Shown: positions 7,380-14,604 of the stretch, piece by piece
Layout of the letters: every line of letters begins with the position of its first letter
How positions within the stretch are numbered: the first letter of the stretch is position 1
Assembly (NCBI GenBank): GCA_017601225.1
Contig: JAFNIX010000017.1
Coordinates: 1-43,762 of the forward strand
Length of the DNA stretch: 43,762 nucleotides
Direction: 5' to 3'
Origin: Candidatus Brockarchaeota archaeon
GTDB taxonomy: Archaea; Thermoproteota; EX4484-205; JAAOZP01
Position numbers and translations under genes: made by a program
The notes under the pieces: model-generated
What the model was told of the DNA's origin: nothing
Databases searched by the model: none
What the model saw: the letters and a program-made list of their open reading frames with translations, nothing else

Positions 7380-9698
7380 TTAGAGCCTGATTGTCAAGCG
7401 TTGCGCGTTCTCCGCCGGGGTTATCAGTGTGCCGAGCGCGTCTTCCTCAGCAACCCCTCCCTCGACAGAACGGATGCTTCTCACACCCCTTAATAGCAGG
7501 CGCCATTTTTTCGACGAGCCGTCGGCCTTAACCCTGATGCTTCCCCCTTCCCTACTCGCCTCCAGAGTCATCGCAGCACCGCCTTTCACAGTCGGAACGC
7601 GTGTCGAAACCCTAGTGTTCTCCTGCAGCTCGAACAGGTGGAAGGTCACTTTGTCAGCGTAATCGTAGTCGGGCCTCTCATCGTTGGCTCCCACGGGTAT
7701 GATCGTGTTCGGCCTCGCCATCAAAGGTAGGCTCAAGTACCCGTGTTTCTCCCGAACCCAGCGCCCGCCTTCAACCACCCGCCCAGTTATGAAGTTCGTC
7801 CACCTTCCCCCGGGCAGATAGTAGTCCACAACCCCTTCCGGCGAGAATACTGGGGCGACCAGCAGGGATTCTCCCAGCATGTATTGACGGTCGAGATGGC
7901 TGCAGGCAGGGTCCTCGGGGAACTCCAGCACCATGGGCCGCATCACCGGTATGCCTTTCTCATGGGCTTCGCACGCGGCGTTGAAAATATAGGGCATAAG
8001 CCTGCACTTAAGCCTGGTGAAGAAGCGTAATACTTCCACAGCCTCCTCGTCGAAAACCCAGGGAACACGGTACGTGCTGCTACCATGGAGGCGGCTGTGC
8101 GAGGAGAGCAGGCCGAACGCGCACCACCTCTTGTAGAGATCCGGCGAGGGTGTTTGCTCAAACCCTCCAATATCGTGGCTCCAGAACCCGAAGCCTGAAA
8201 GGCTGAGCGAGAGTCCTCCCCTGAGGCTTTCAGCCATCGACTCGTATGTTGAGGTGGAGTCTCCACCCCAGTGGACGGGGAATTTTTGACAGCCCGCTGT
8301 GGCTGAGCGGGCGAAAACCACGGCCTCACCCACGCCGAGCTTCTCCTCTAAAACCTCGAACACAGTCCTGTTATACAGGTACGCGTAGTAGTTGTGCATT
8401 TTTAAAGGGTCTGAACCATCATGGTAAACCACGTCCGTAGGGATTCTCTCCCCGAAGTCTGTTTTGAAACAGTCTACACCCATTTCTAACAGTTTGCGCA
8501 GCTTACCCTGGAACCAGCTGCACGCCTCCGGGTTCGTGAAGTCAACTATCCCCATTCCAGCCTGCCAGTCATCCGTCTGCCAAACCTCGCCCCCGGGCTT
8601 CTTGAGCAAGTATCCTTTTTCAACAGCCTCTTCGAAAAGCTCTGACTGCTGGGAGATATACGGGTTTATCCAGACGCAGATACGCAAGCCAAGCTTCTTC
8701 AGCCGTTTAAGCATCTCCGCCGGGTTTGGGAAAACGTTCTCATCCCATTTGAAGTCGCACCAGTGGAGCGGCTTCATCCAGAAGCAGTCGAAATGGAAAA
8801 CGTGCAGGGGGATGTTTCTCTCAACCATCCCGTTTATAATGCTTGTGACGGTCTCCTCGTCGTAGTCCGTGGTGAAAGACGTTGTTAACCATAGGCCGAA
8901 GGACCATGCCGGCGGCAACGCTGGCCTCCCGGTTAAAGCAGTGTAGCGTGTTAAAACCTGCTTAGGCGAGGGCCCATAGATAAGGAAGTACTCCAAGTAT
9001 CCCCCTGGCACGCTGAACTGGACTCTCTCCACGTTTTCAGAGGCGATTTCGAAGGAAACGCGCTCAGGATGGTTGACGAACACGCCGTAGCCCCTGTTCG
9101 TCAAGTAGAACGGTATATTCTTGTAGGCGTGTTCGCTTATTGTTCCAGCATCCTCGTTCCACATTTCAACAGTCTGACCGTTTTTAACGAAGCTGGTGAA
9201 CCGTTCGCCCAGCCCGTAGACGCATTCCCCAACGCCCAGGGAGAGCTGCTCCCTCACGTATCTTCCCTCAGGAGTATCCATCAGCCCCATAGCTCTCCCA
9301 CCGCTGCTGGTGATTACGCGATCACCCTCCTTGAACTCAACCCGCCAACCTCCTTCCTTCTCAACCCGGACAGTTAAGCTACCGCTGGTCAGCCTCGCCG
9401 CCTGCGCATCCTCATAAACCGCCACCCTCACCGCAGGATCCATGTTTATCTGGAAAAAGGGCTTCGAGGGCTTCCGCCCCTTATGGTGGAAAACCTGCAC
9501 ACGGATAATGTTTTCCATTGGGGATGTGAAACGGACGGTTAACAAGGGTAGGCTTACGGTGTCGGCACGGTGGGCCACGCGCCTGGTTGCAGCGTAAACT
9601 GTTAGGGAATCGGGCTCAGCCTTAACCTCTTGAACCTGCACAGGGTAGTGGGGTGTGACGCCTGGACGCATCCGCCAAAAACCCTCTGTGAACCTCAT
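7380..9698 (-). CDS. yicI: Alpha-xylosidase, glycoside hydrolase family 31 (YicI type)
   Basis: Hydrolyses alpha-xylosides such as isoprimeverose-type ends of xyloglucan fragments. At 772 residues it has the same length as E. coli YicI by my recollection and matches it block for block. It carries FHFDCFWM at 302 (the Cys/Phe pair linked to xylose specificity), the nucleophile in FKTDFGERIPTDV (Asp414), the acid/base in HWGGDSTSTYESMAESLRGG (Asp480), and the later FWSHDIGGFE and SSHSRLHGS blocks. There is no signal peptide, so the enzyme is cytoplasmic. It is the first gene of a unit with the URO-D-fold gene. The similarity to bacterial YicI is closer than I would expect for the Sulfolobus XylS branch, so transfer from bacteria is plausible. 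Confidence 0.92.
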   Translation of the reverse strand: MRFTEGFWRMRPGVTPHYPVQVQEVKAEPDSLTVYAATRRVAHRADTVSLPLLTVRFTSPMENIIRVQVFHHKGRKPSKPFFQINMDPAVRVAVYEDAQAARLTSGSLTVRVEKEGGWRVEFKEGDRVITSSGGRAMGLMDTPEGRYVREQLSLGVGECVYGLGERFTSFVKNGQTVEMWNEDAGTISEHAYKNIPFYLTNRGYGVFVNHPERVSFEIASENVERVQFSVPGGYLEYFLIYGPSPKQVLTRYTALTGRPALPPAWSFGLWLTTSFTTDYDEETVTSIINGMVERNIPLHVFHFDCFWMKPLHWCDFKWDENVFPNPAEMLKRLKKLGLRICVWINPYISQQSELFEEAVEKGYLLKKPGGEVWQTDDWQAGMGIVDFTNPEACSWFQGKLRKLLEMGVDCFKTDFGERIPTDVVYHDGSDPLKMHNYYAYLYNRTVFEVLEEKLGVGEAVVFARSATAGCQKFPVHWGGDSTSTYESMAESLRGGLSLSLSGFGFWSHDIGGFEQTPSPDLYKRWCAFGLLSSHSRLHGSSTYRVPWVFDEEAVEVLRFFTRLKCRLMPYIFNAACEAHEKGIPVMRPMVLEFPEDPACSHLDRQYMLGESLLVAPVFSPEGVVDYYLPGGRWTNFITGRVVEGGRWVREKHGYLSLPLMARPNTIIPVGANDERPDYDYADKVTFHLFELQENTRVSTRVPTVKGGAAMTLEASREGGSIRVKADGSSKKWRLLLRGVRSIRSVEGGVAEEDALGTLITPAENAQRLTIRL

Positions 9699-9727
9699 TC
9701 CTTTTCGAATAAGACTGTTAAGGCTCG

Positions 9728-9738
9728 CATTATAAACC
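9728..9738 (-). promoter_or_regulatory. TATA box of the alpha-xylosidase unit
   Basis: The minus strand reads GGTTTATAATG, about 35 nt upstream of the ATG at 9698, predicting a leader of about 9 nt that contains AAAAGGA just before the start codon. It lies in the 48-nt gap after the neighbouring gene that ends at 9747, so the two units are separately promoted. Confidence 0.5.
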
Positions 9739-9746
9739 TAGCTTCG

Positions 9747-10835
9747 TTAAACACTTTCGGAAGGAGGCGGGTGCTTCTTAAGCATCTCATCCAAGTAGAG
9801 AAGTATTGTGAAGACTCCGATAACCATCAGGATTAAACCTATTGCGCTGATGATTGACGGCTGGCTGCTTGCAGGCTTAACAGTAACGGTTAACCTGTAC
9901 TCGTCGAGCTGCTCTCCTCCTCCGAAAACCTTCACCACCAGCTCCCCGCCCTCCTTGGCGTACACGGGAAACCTTATCGAGGCTTCCCCGCCTGGCTTAA
10001 GGCTGATCTTCCGGGCTTGTTCCAAGCCTTCCTCGATTAGAACGACTTTGAAAACCCCCTCGTTGTCCCCCGTGTTTCTAACGCTCACCTGTAGGGTTGA
10101 AGTTGCGTTTGAAAACCTTGCTGCAGACACCTCTGCCCTGAGCTTGACGGGGGCGCTGGAGACTACAACACCGGGTATTCGAAGTGTGAGAACATAGTTG
10201 TCCGGAGCATCCGCCTCGTTCGTGTTCAGCCATTGCAGCCGGGTGGTGTTCGCGATAAAAGGTGGCTTAGCCCAGGCCGGGTCTGTTGTGAAATTAAGCA
10301 GCCTAACCCTCCCCGTGAACCTGAAGTCCATAACGTCTATCCAGCTGCGCGGGTCCGTGAGCGTGAAGTAGTCTGTGACAACCACCTGGTAAACGTCTCC
10401 GCCGAGCGGCATGAGGCTGCTCGTGGTATTCAAGAATATGTCGACAGTGAACGTAACCGCGCCGTTAAGCTTCTCCATCACGCCCGGTGTGCCCGTGTTG
10501 CAAAAGACCTGCTCATCAGGGTCAAGCTTTGACTGGGAGTGTATCACGTAGAGTGTTTTAGAAGGGTCTGTTGTGAAGAAGAGCAGGATTAGGCTTAGGG
10601 TTGAATCCTGTTCGCTGATGATTCTTTCCACCACCTCGCTGTTGGAAATCAGGCTTCTGCCGGCTGCGTCGAACGGGTGCTGCTTCAAAGTCACCCTTGC
10701 AACACCGTTATCCATGAACTCCACCTGCATGTTGAGCCCAATCAGGTAGTTCAACTGGGGTCTAGCGGGAAGAGTTACCAGCGTGGTTGAAACTATGAGG
10801 ATCAGGATTGACAGCAGTATTCTTGAAAGCCTCAA
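9747..10835 (-). CDS. Exported membrane-anchored beta protein of the C25/transglutaminase unit
   Basis: A 362-residue protein with a signal peptide (residues 1-25), an exported region and a C-terminal transmembrane helix (about 330-350), followed by a short Lys/Pro-rich cytoplasmic tail. The N-terminal 200 residues are not a family I know. Residues of about 225-320 form an immunoglobulin-like domain of the CARDB/NEW3 kind, with LQVSVRNTGDNEGVFKVVL and SLKPGGEASIRF. It begins inside the transglutaminase-like gene with a four-base overlap, so the two are translationally coupled. It is plausibly a scaffold or substrate for the two enzymes upstream, but nothing in the sequence proves this. Confidence 0.55.
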   Translation of the reverse strand: MRLSRILLSILILIVSTTLVTLPARPQLNYLIGLNMQVEFMDNGVARVTLKQHPFDAAGRSLISNSEVVERIISEQDSTLSLILLFFTTDPSKTLYVIHSQSKLDPDEQVFCNTGTPGVMEKLNGAVTFTVDIFLNTTSSLMPLGGDVYQVVVTDYFTLTDPRSWIDVMDFRFTGRVRLLNFTTDPAWAKPPFIANTTRLQWLNTNEADAPDNYVLTLRIPGVVVSSAPVKLRAEVSAARFSNATSTLQVSVRNTGDNEGVFKVVLIEEGLEQARKISLKPGGEASIRFPVYAKEGGELVVKVFGGGEQLDEYRLTVTVKPASSQPSIISAIGLILMVIGVFTILLYLDEMLKKHPPPSESV

Positions 10836-11866
10836 GACTGAGCCCTCCTGAAAGTGAATTGGAAAAGGTCTGTCTCCAAGTACATCGCCTGGCAGTAGAG
10901 CATGGTTGAACCCAGAAAGCTCTTCTCTTCGAAGCCGTACTTGACATGATACTGGGAGAAGTCGCCTATTTTAACAGTCAATCCTTCAAGGAGCTCGACG
11001 TCAACCCATCCTGCTTGCGGAACATATATCTGGGGCCAAGCGTGCCCACCCCAGTTTTCCGATGTATCGTAACCCGTTTCAGTCCTCCTTATCCACATCG
11101 TCACAACATCCTTGTCCTCAAGCAGGTAGATGCCGTGCACCACTCTTGAACGCACTCCAAGTATTCTTGCAAGCGTTACGAAAACGTCGGCAACCTCCTC
11201 ACAGTCCCCGTAGACTATCAGCCTGCCGCCCCTGGTAATAAGCGCGTGCTCCGCACCTCTCCTCCAAGTCGGCTGATAGTCAAGCCTGGCGAGTATCCAT
11301 TTCCCAATTTTGCTGCATGCTTCAACAGGATCCCTGGCGTCTAGGCCGATGCTCTGAGCTATTGAAACATAGGTCTGGTTTTCAACAGCCCAGTACCTCT
11401 TACCCCCCGTGTTTTTCTCAACCTGAGAATAGTTGAGCCAGGGAATGTTCTCCATGAGAAGCCTGTATTTTTCAACAGTCACTTGAAGCGTGGCGTTTAG
11501 CCACGTGGCTTCGCCGCCCGACAGGCTCAAGTTGTAGACGAGTATCAGGGCACCGTCTTCGCCGCTTTTCCTGTATAAGGGCTCCATGCTTGTCTCCAAG
11601 AGCCTTACGAACTGGTTGCTCGCGTTAACCGGGAGCCACATGTAAACCAGGTCCACCACAGTGTTGTTAGAAGGATTTCTAAGCAGGAAGCTTTGGCTTA
11701 GAATATAGGTGTAGTTGCGTCTCTCCAAATACTCCACCCGGGCTTCTCTCGACACCGCTCCCTGGTCTCCCTGAGGGTACTGTGTTTTACCAGGGAGGGA
11801 GCCAAATACTAGGCTGACGCCGATTACGGTTAAAACCAGTCCTATGATAAGCTTTACATGCTGCAA
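10832..11866 (-). CDS. Exported transglutaminase-like protein
   Basis: A 344-residue protein with an N-terminal hydrophobic segment (residues 5-23) that exports or anchors it. The C-terminal half is a transglutaminase-like core with all three catalytic residues visible: Cys222 in YGDCEEVADVF, His275 in NWGGHAWPQIYV, and Asp289 in GWVDVELL. Archaeal members of this superfamily are mostly thought to be cysteine peptidases or amidases rather than cross-linkers. The N-terminal 150 residues are an exported domain of unknown kind. The gene follows the C25 peptidase gene by 27 bases and overlaps the anchored protein gene downstream by four, forming one unit acting at the cell surface. Confidence 0.8.
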   Translation of the reverse strand: MQHVKLIIGLVLTVIGVSLVFGSLPGKTQYPQGDQGAVSREARVEYLERRNYTYILSQSFLLRNPSNNTVVDLVYMWLPVNASNQFVRLLETSMEPLYRKSGEDGALILVYNLSLSGGEATWLNATLQVTVEKYRLLMENIPWLNYSQVEKNTGGKRYWAVENQTYVSIAQSIGLDARDPVEACSKIGKWILARLDYQPTWRRGAEHALITRGGRLIVYGDCEEVADVFVTLARILGVRSRVVHGIYLLEDKDVVTMWIRRTETGYDTSENWGGHAWPQIYVPQAGWVDVELLEGLTVKIGDFSQYHVKYGFEEKSFLGSTMLYCQAMYLETDLFQFTFRRAQS

Positions 11867-11893
11867 CTTAGTCTAGGCATGTATCCTTAGTTT

Positions 11894-13240
11894 TTAAACT
11901 TTCAACGAAAGTCTTTGGCGTTTCTTAAAGGGTTCACATCTGGCGGCAAACGTGCAGCCTGAAAACGCGGCTAACAGGAGGACTATAATGCTCCAGGTGG
12001 GAGCCGCCTCTTTTTCAACAAGGCTCGCATCCGAAAAATCTTTAAAACTGTTTTCCACAGGGGGTTTTGAATTAGTCAAAGCTTCCCCACCCGTTATGCT
12101 GTTGCCAGGGTTCCTTATTCTCCAAGACACATCTCCATATATCACCTTGTTAAGGTAGAAATTGTAAGAGCTGAACGAGGGTTTGGAAGGTGAGAAAACA
12201 TTTGTGTCGAGAAGGTATGTTTCAACAGCCTCTAGGAATGATTGGCCCACGTCTCCCGTGGCGAAGAAACTTTTCCAGAACACTGGTAGAATAGGGTTGC
12301 TAGACCATTCTGTTCTGGAGCTGGCGATTACTAGGGCTGGTCCTCCTTCCGACGTGACGAGGACGCGTGCTAGGCTTTCACCCTCCAGGTCTATTGCTCC
12401 CGTAAAGCAGGCAGACATGTAGTGTATAGCGTAATTCTCAACTATCCTGCTTGCCTCCTTAGAAGTTATTAGTGGTCTCAACTCTCCATCCGGTGTTATT
12501 GTGAAAAGCGCATCCTGACTGCCATGGGTTATTGTCACTAGGTAGGTTACGTTTTTTAAAACGAGAGGATCCAGTATGCCCGGCGCTGTGTTCACGCATA
12601 TCGGACTGCACGTGTGCAACACGTCTAGCAGCGTGTCAACGTTAACAGCCTGGTCTTTCAATACGAGGAATAGGCCTGGTTGAAAACCTGTTTCAACCCG
12701 AATAATCTTCCTGATTAAACGGTCTAATTCCTCCTCGTTTCTCACCGGTAGTCTTCCAACAGCGATCCTGGGAATGTTTCCACCTAGGAGGCCGACTTCA
12801 GATTCGTTCCAGTCTGGGACGCCGTAATACCAGTCGGACGGCTTATAGTTGAAGTCAGCGAGCCCATGCTCGTCGCTCGGAGAGTAAACGTATTTCGTGG
12901 GCACATGCTCATATGTTCCGACTAGAAGAAGATACTTGACACCGGAACGCATGTGTTCTTCAGCGATGAAATCGTGGAGTTTTTCAACAATACTCTGTCC
13001 CGTTGCATTCACGTTGATCAACTCGATCGGGTAGAACTTGGCTTTTACGCCCTGTGCTGCTTTAAAGTCTAAGAAGCCCTGCAGAATACCCATGTAGGAT
13101 CCGGGTCCGATGACGAGCAGATCGTAGCCTTCGAATGTTTCCGCCACGGTTTTGTTACGGGGCGAGTCTCCCGTGAACAATATTACCACTATTAACAGAG
13201 CGAGCGTAGTGCATTTACCAGCTCTGCCAGGACCCGCCAC
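11894..13240 (-). CDS. Gingipain-like (peptidase C25) exported protein
   Basis: A 448-residue protein with an N-terminal hydrophobic signal (about residues 10-24) and a C-terminal transmembrane helix (about 412-432) followed by a basic tail. The body matches the C25 caspase-like fold. It has KYLLLVGTYEHVPT, then IPRIAVGRLPVRNEEEL, then His239 in TITHGSQD and Cys278 in HYMSACFTGA, followed by GGPALVIASSRTEWS. The His/Cys spacing fits the gingipain dyad, so peptidase activity is expected outside the cell. It starts with GTG at 13240, about 25 nt downstream of a TATA box, and so is probably leaderless. It is the first gene of the exported trio. Confidence 0.8.
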   Translation of the reverse strand: MAGPGRAGKCTTLALLIVVILFTGDSPRNKTVAETFEGYDLLVIGPGSYMGILQGFLDFKAAQGVKAKFYPIELINVNATGQSIVEKLHDFIAEEHMRSGVKYLLLVGTYEHVPTKYVYSPSDEHGLADFNYKPSDWYYGVPDWNESEVGLLGGNIPRIAVGRLPVRNEEELDRLIRKIIRVETGFQPGLFLVLKDQAVNVDTLLDVLHTCSPICVNTAPGILDPLVLKNVTYLVTITHGSQDALFTITPDGELRPLITSKEASRIVENYAIHYMSACFTGAIDLEGESLARVLVTSEGGPALVIASSRTEWSSNPILPVFWKSFFATGDVGQSFLEAVETYLLDTNVFSPSKPSFSSYNFYLNKVIYGDVSWRIRNPGNSITGGEALTNSKPPVENSFKDFSDASLVEKEAAPTWSIIVLLLAAFSGCTFAARCEPFKKRQRLSLKV

Positions 13241-13257
13241 AAGGAGGAATCCGAATC

Positions 13258-13270
13258 ATCTATACTTATG
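13258..13270 (-). promoter_or_regulatory. TATA element of the C25/transglutaminase unit
   Basis: The minus strand reads CATAAGTATAGAT, centred about 25 nt upstream of the GTG start at 13240. This is the distance expected for a transcript that begins at the start codon. No Shine-Dalgarno sequence is visible before the GTG, which agrees with leaderless translation. Confidence 0.5.
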
Positions 13271-13281
13271 ACTCGGTTTGG

Positions 13282-13328
13282 TTTGAAAAATACAGACATT
13301 TGCTGTCTGCATTTGAAAATACAGACAT
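13282..13328. repeat. Paired direct repeat with internal palindrome, candidate operator
   Basis: Two near-identical units TTTGAAAA(A)TACAGACAT lie at 13282-13299 and 13312-13328, 30 bases apart start to start, which is about three helical turns. Between and overlapping them is a perfect 6-5-6 inverted repeat, CAGACA/TGTCTG (13293-13309). The block sits just upstream of the TATA element of the C25 unit and downstream of the gene for a double-HTH Lrp-type regulator, so an operator is the simplest reading. Confidence 0.5.
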
Positions 13329-13422
13329 GGGTCGGAGGCGGCTGGCGTTAAGAGGCTCGACGCTTTCTGAAACTAGACCCGCATGCTAATGCAGGCAGGG
13401 ATTTCTAACGGCTGTCCTTGTT

Positions 13423-14544
13423 TCAGCCGAATTGCCACTGGCCTTTCGAATCCAGCAGTCCCACGGGTATTTTTCTAGACTGTTCACTCGTCATGTCTAG
13501 CTCGACAACGGAGAATCCTTTCAGGAAACCTTCTCTCACAAGGCTTCTGAGAAGGTCGGATAGCGAGGGATACTCCCTGTTAGGCAGGTACAGTCTGGCG
13601 AATAGTGTCGGCTTCATGATTTCCTTCTGAAAACTCAGCAGGAAAGGCGTTTGCAATAGGCCTGAGGCGAAGGTCTGCATCTCGGTTCTCCCCGGAAACT
13701 CCGCTATCAGCTGGAGGAGCCGTGAGTCCTCCAGGGGGAAGGGGAGGATGTTTGCAACGTAGCCGAGGATAAGCCCGTTGGCCGTCAGCTTCTTAATCCT
13801 GTTCGAAACTGTCGGAACCGAGACGCCTGTGATCCTGGCGATCTCAGACATTGAAGTCTGGGCATCGCTCTCAAGAATGAGCATTATTTGGACATCAAGG
13901 GGATCGGCCTCCATGCTGTACCCTGGAGGATCGTCGAGAATAATGGGGCTAGACTCCGTCAGGCTCCTTCTTATATCGCTCCAGTTAATCCTCCATCTTT
14001 TAGATTCCGCGTCATAGTTTTGGAAACATGGTCCGACGCCAACTATTTCTCCAAGGGGATGGATGCTGAGGCGCTTCACCCCGTATTTCTCCTTAAGACT
14101 ATTCAACAGTGATTCGTAAGCATTGTAGAAACCATACGGTATTTTGAAGCCCACCAGGTAGCCGAGGCTCCCCAGAACCCTGTAGGATTGAAACCAGTAG
14201 CCTAGGGATGAGACTCTCTCCATCAACTCCGCCTCGCTCCCTGCTTCAGGCTCTATCTCAACAATTGCTCTCCTAATCCCTATCTTGTGGTAGGCCAGGT
14301 TCGTAAGTATTCTGAGCTTGAGGGTTACAGCCATTTTCTCCAGTCTCCGGGATACTGTCGACGGAGCCACGTTTAACACCCTGGATATTTCCGCAATGTT
14401 ACTCGGGCCGCGCTTACGGACCTCTTCAATGATTTGCAGGTCTAGGCTATCCATCGAGTAGAACGAGCCGTAAGGCTGTCTTAGAAAGTGGACGTGCGTC
14501 TCGCTGAGTTCCCTGAGCTCCTTCAACTTTCCATCAATTCCCAT
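13423..14544 (-). CDS. Transcription regulator with two Lrp/AsnC-type HTH units
   Basis: A 373-residue protein containing two AsnC-type winged helix-turn-helix motifs. The first is at about residues 32-65 (LDLQIIEEVRKRGPSNIAEI then STVSRRLEKM). The second is at about 212-245 (LDVQIMLILESDAQTSMSEI then PTVSNRIKKL). Each is followed by about 120 residues of alpha/beta sequence that is more divergent than a standard RAM domain. The protein looks like an internal duplication of an Lrp-like unit, so one chain could contact two DNA half-sites. It starts at an ATG about 22 nt from a TATA box (leaderless), between the giant repeat protein and the C25 unit. The target is unknown; the upstream repeats of the C25 unit are a candidate. 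Confidence 0.8.
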   Translation of the reverse strand: MGIDGKLKELRELSETHVHFLRQPYGSFYSMDSLDLQIIEEVRKRGPSNIAEISRVLNVAPSTVSRRLEKMAVTLKLRILTNLAYHKIGIRRAIVEIEPEAGSEAELMERVSSLGYWFQSYRVLGSLGYLVGFKIPYGFYNAYESLLNSLKEKYGVKRLSIHPLGEIVGVGPCFQNYDAESKRWRINWSDIRRSLTESSPIILDDPPGYSMEADPLDVQIMLILESDAQTSMSEIARITGVSVPTVSNRIKKLTANGLILGYVANILPFPLEDSRLLQLIAEFPGRTEMQTFASGLLQTPFLLSFQKEIMKPTLFARLYLPNREYPSLSDLLRSLVREGFLKGFSVVELDMTSEQSRKIPVGLLDSKGQWQFG

Positions 14545-14560
14545 AGGACAGATTCAACGG

Positions 14561-14570
14561 GGCTATAAAG
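14561..14570 (-). promoter_or_regulatory. TATA box of the double-HTH regulator
   Basis: The minus strand reads CTTTATAGCC, centred about 22 nt upstream of the ATG at 14544, which leaves room for essentially no leader. It lies in the 60-nt gap after the giant repeat gene that ends at 14605, so the regulator is independently transcribed. Confidence 0.5.
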
Positions 14571-14604
14571 CCATTGTTTGTTCACGAGTTGTCTGACTCC
14601 CATC

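Noticed and set aside
10233..10532. Plus-strand open frame of about 100 codons inside the anchored beta protein gene
   Set aside because: Antisense to a gene with signal peptide, Ig-like domain and anchor; no start signal.
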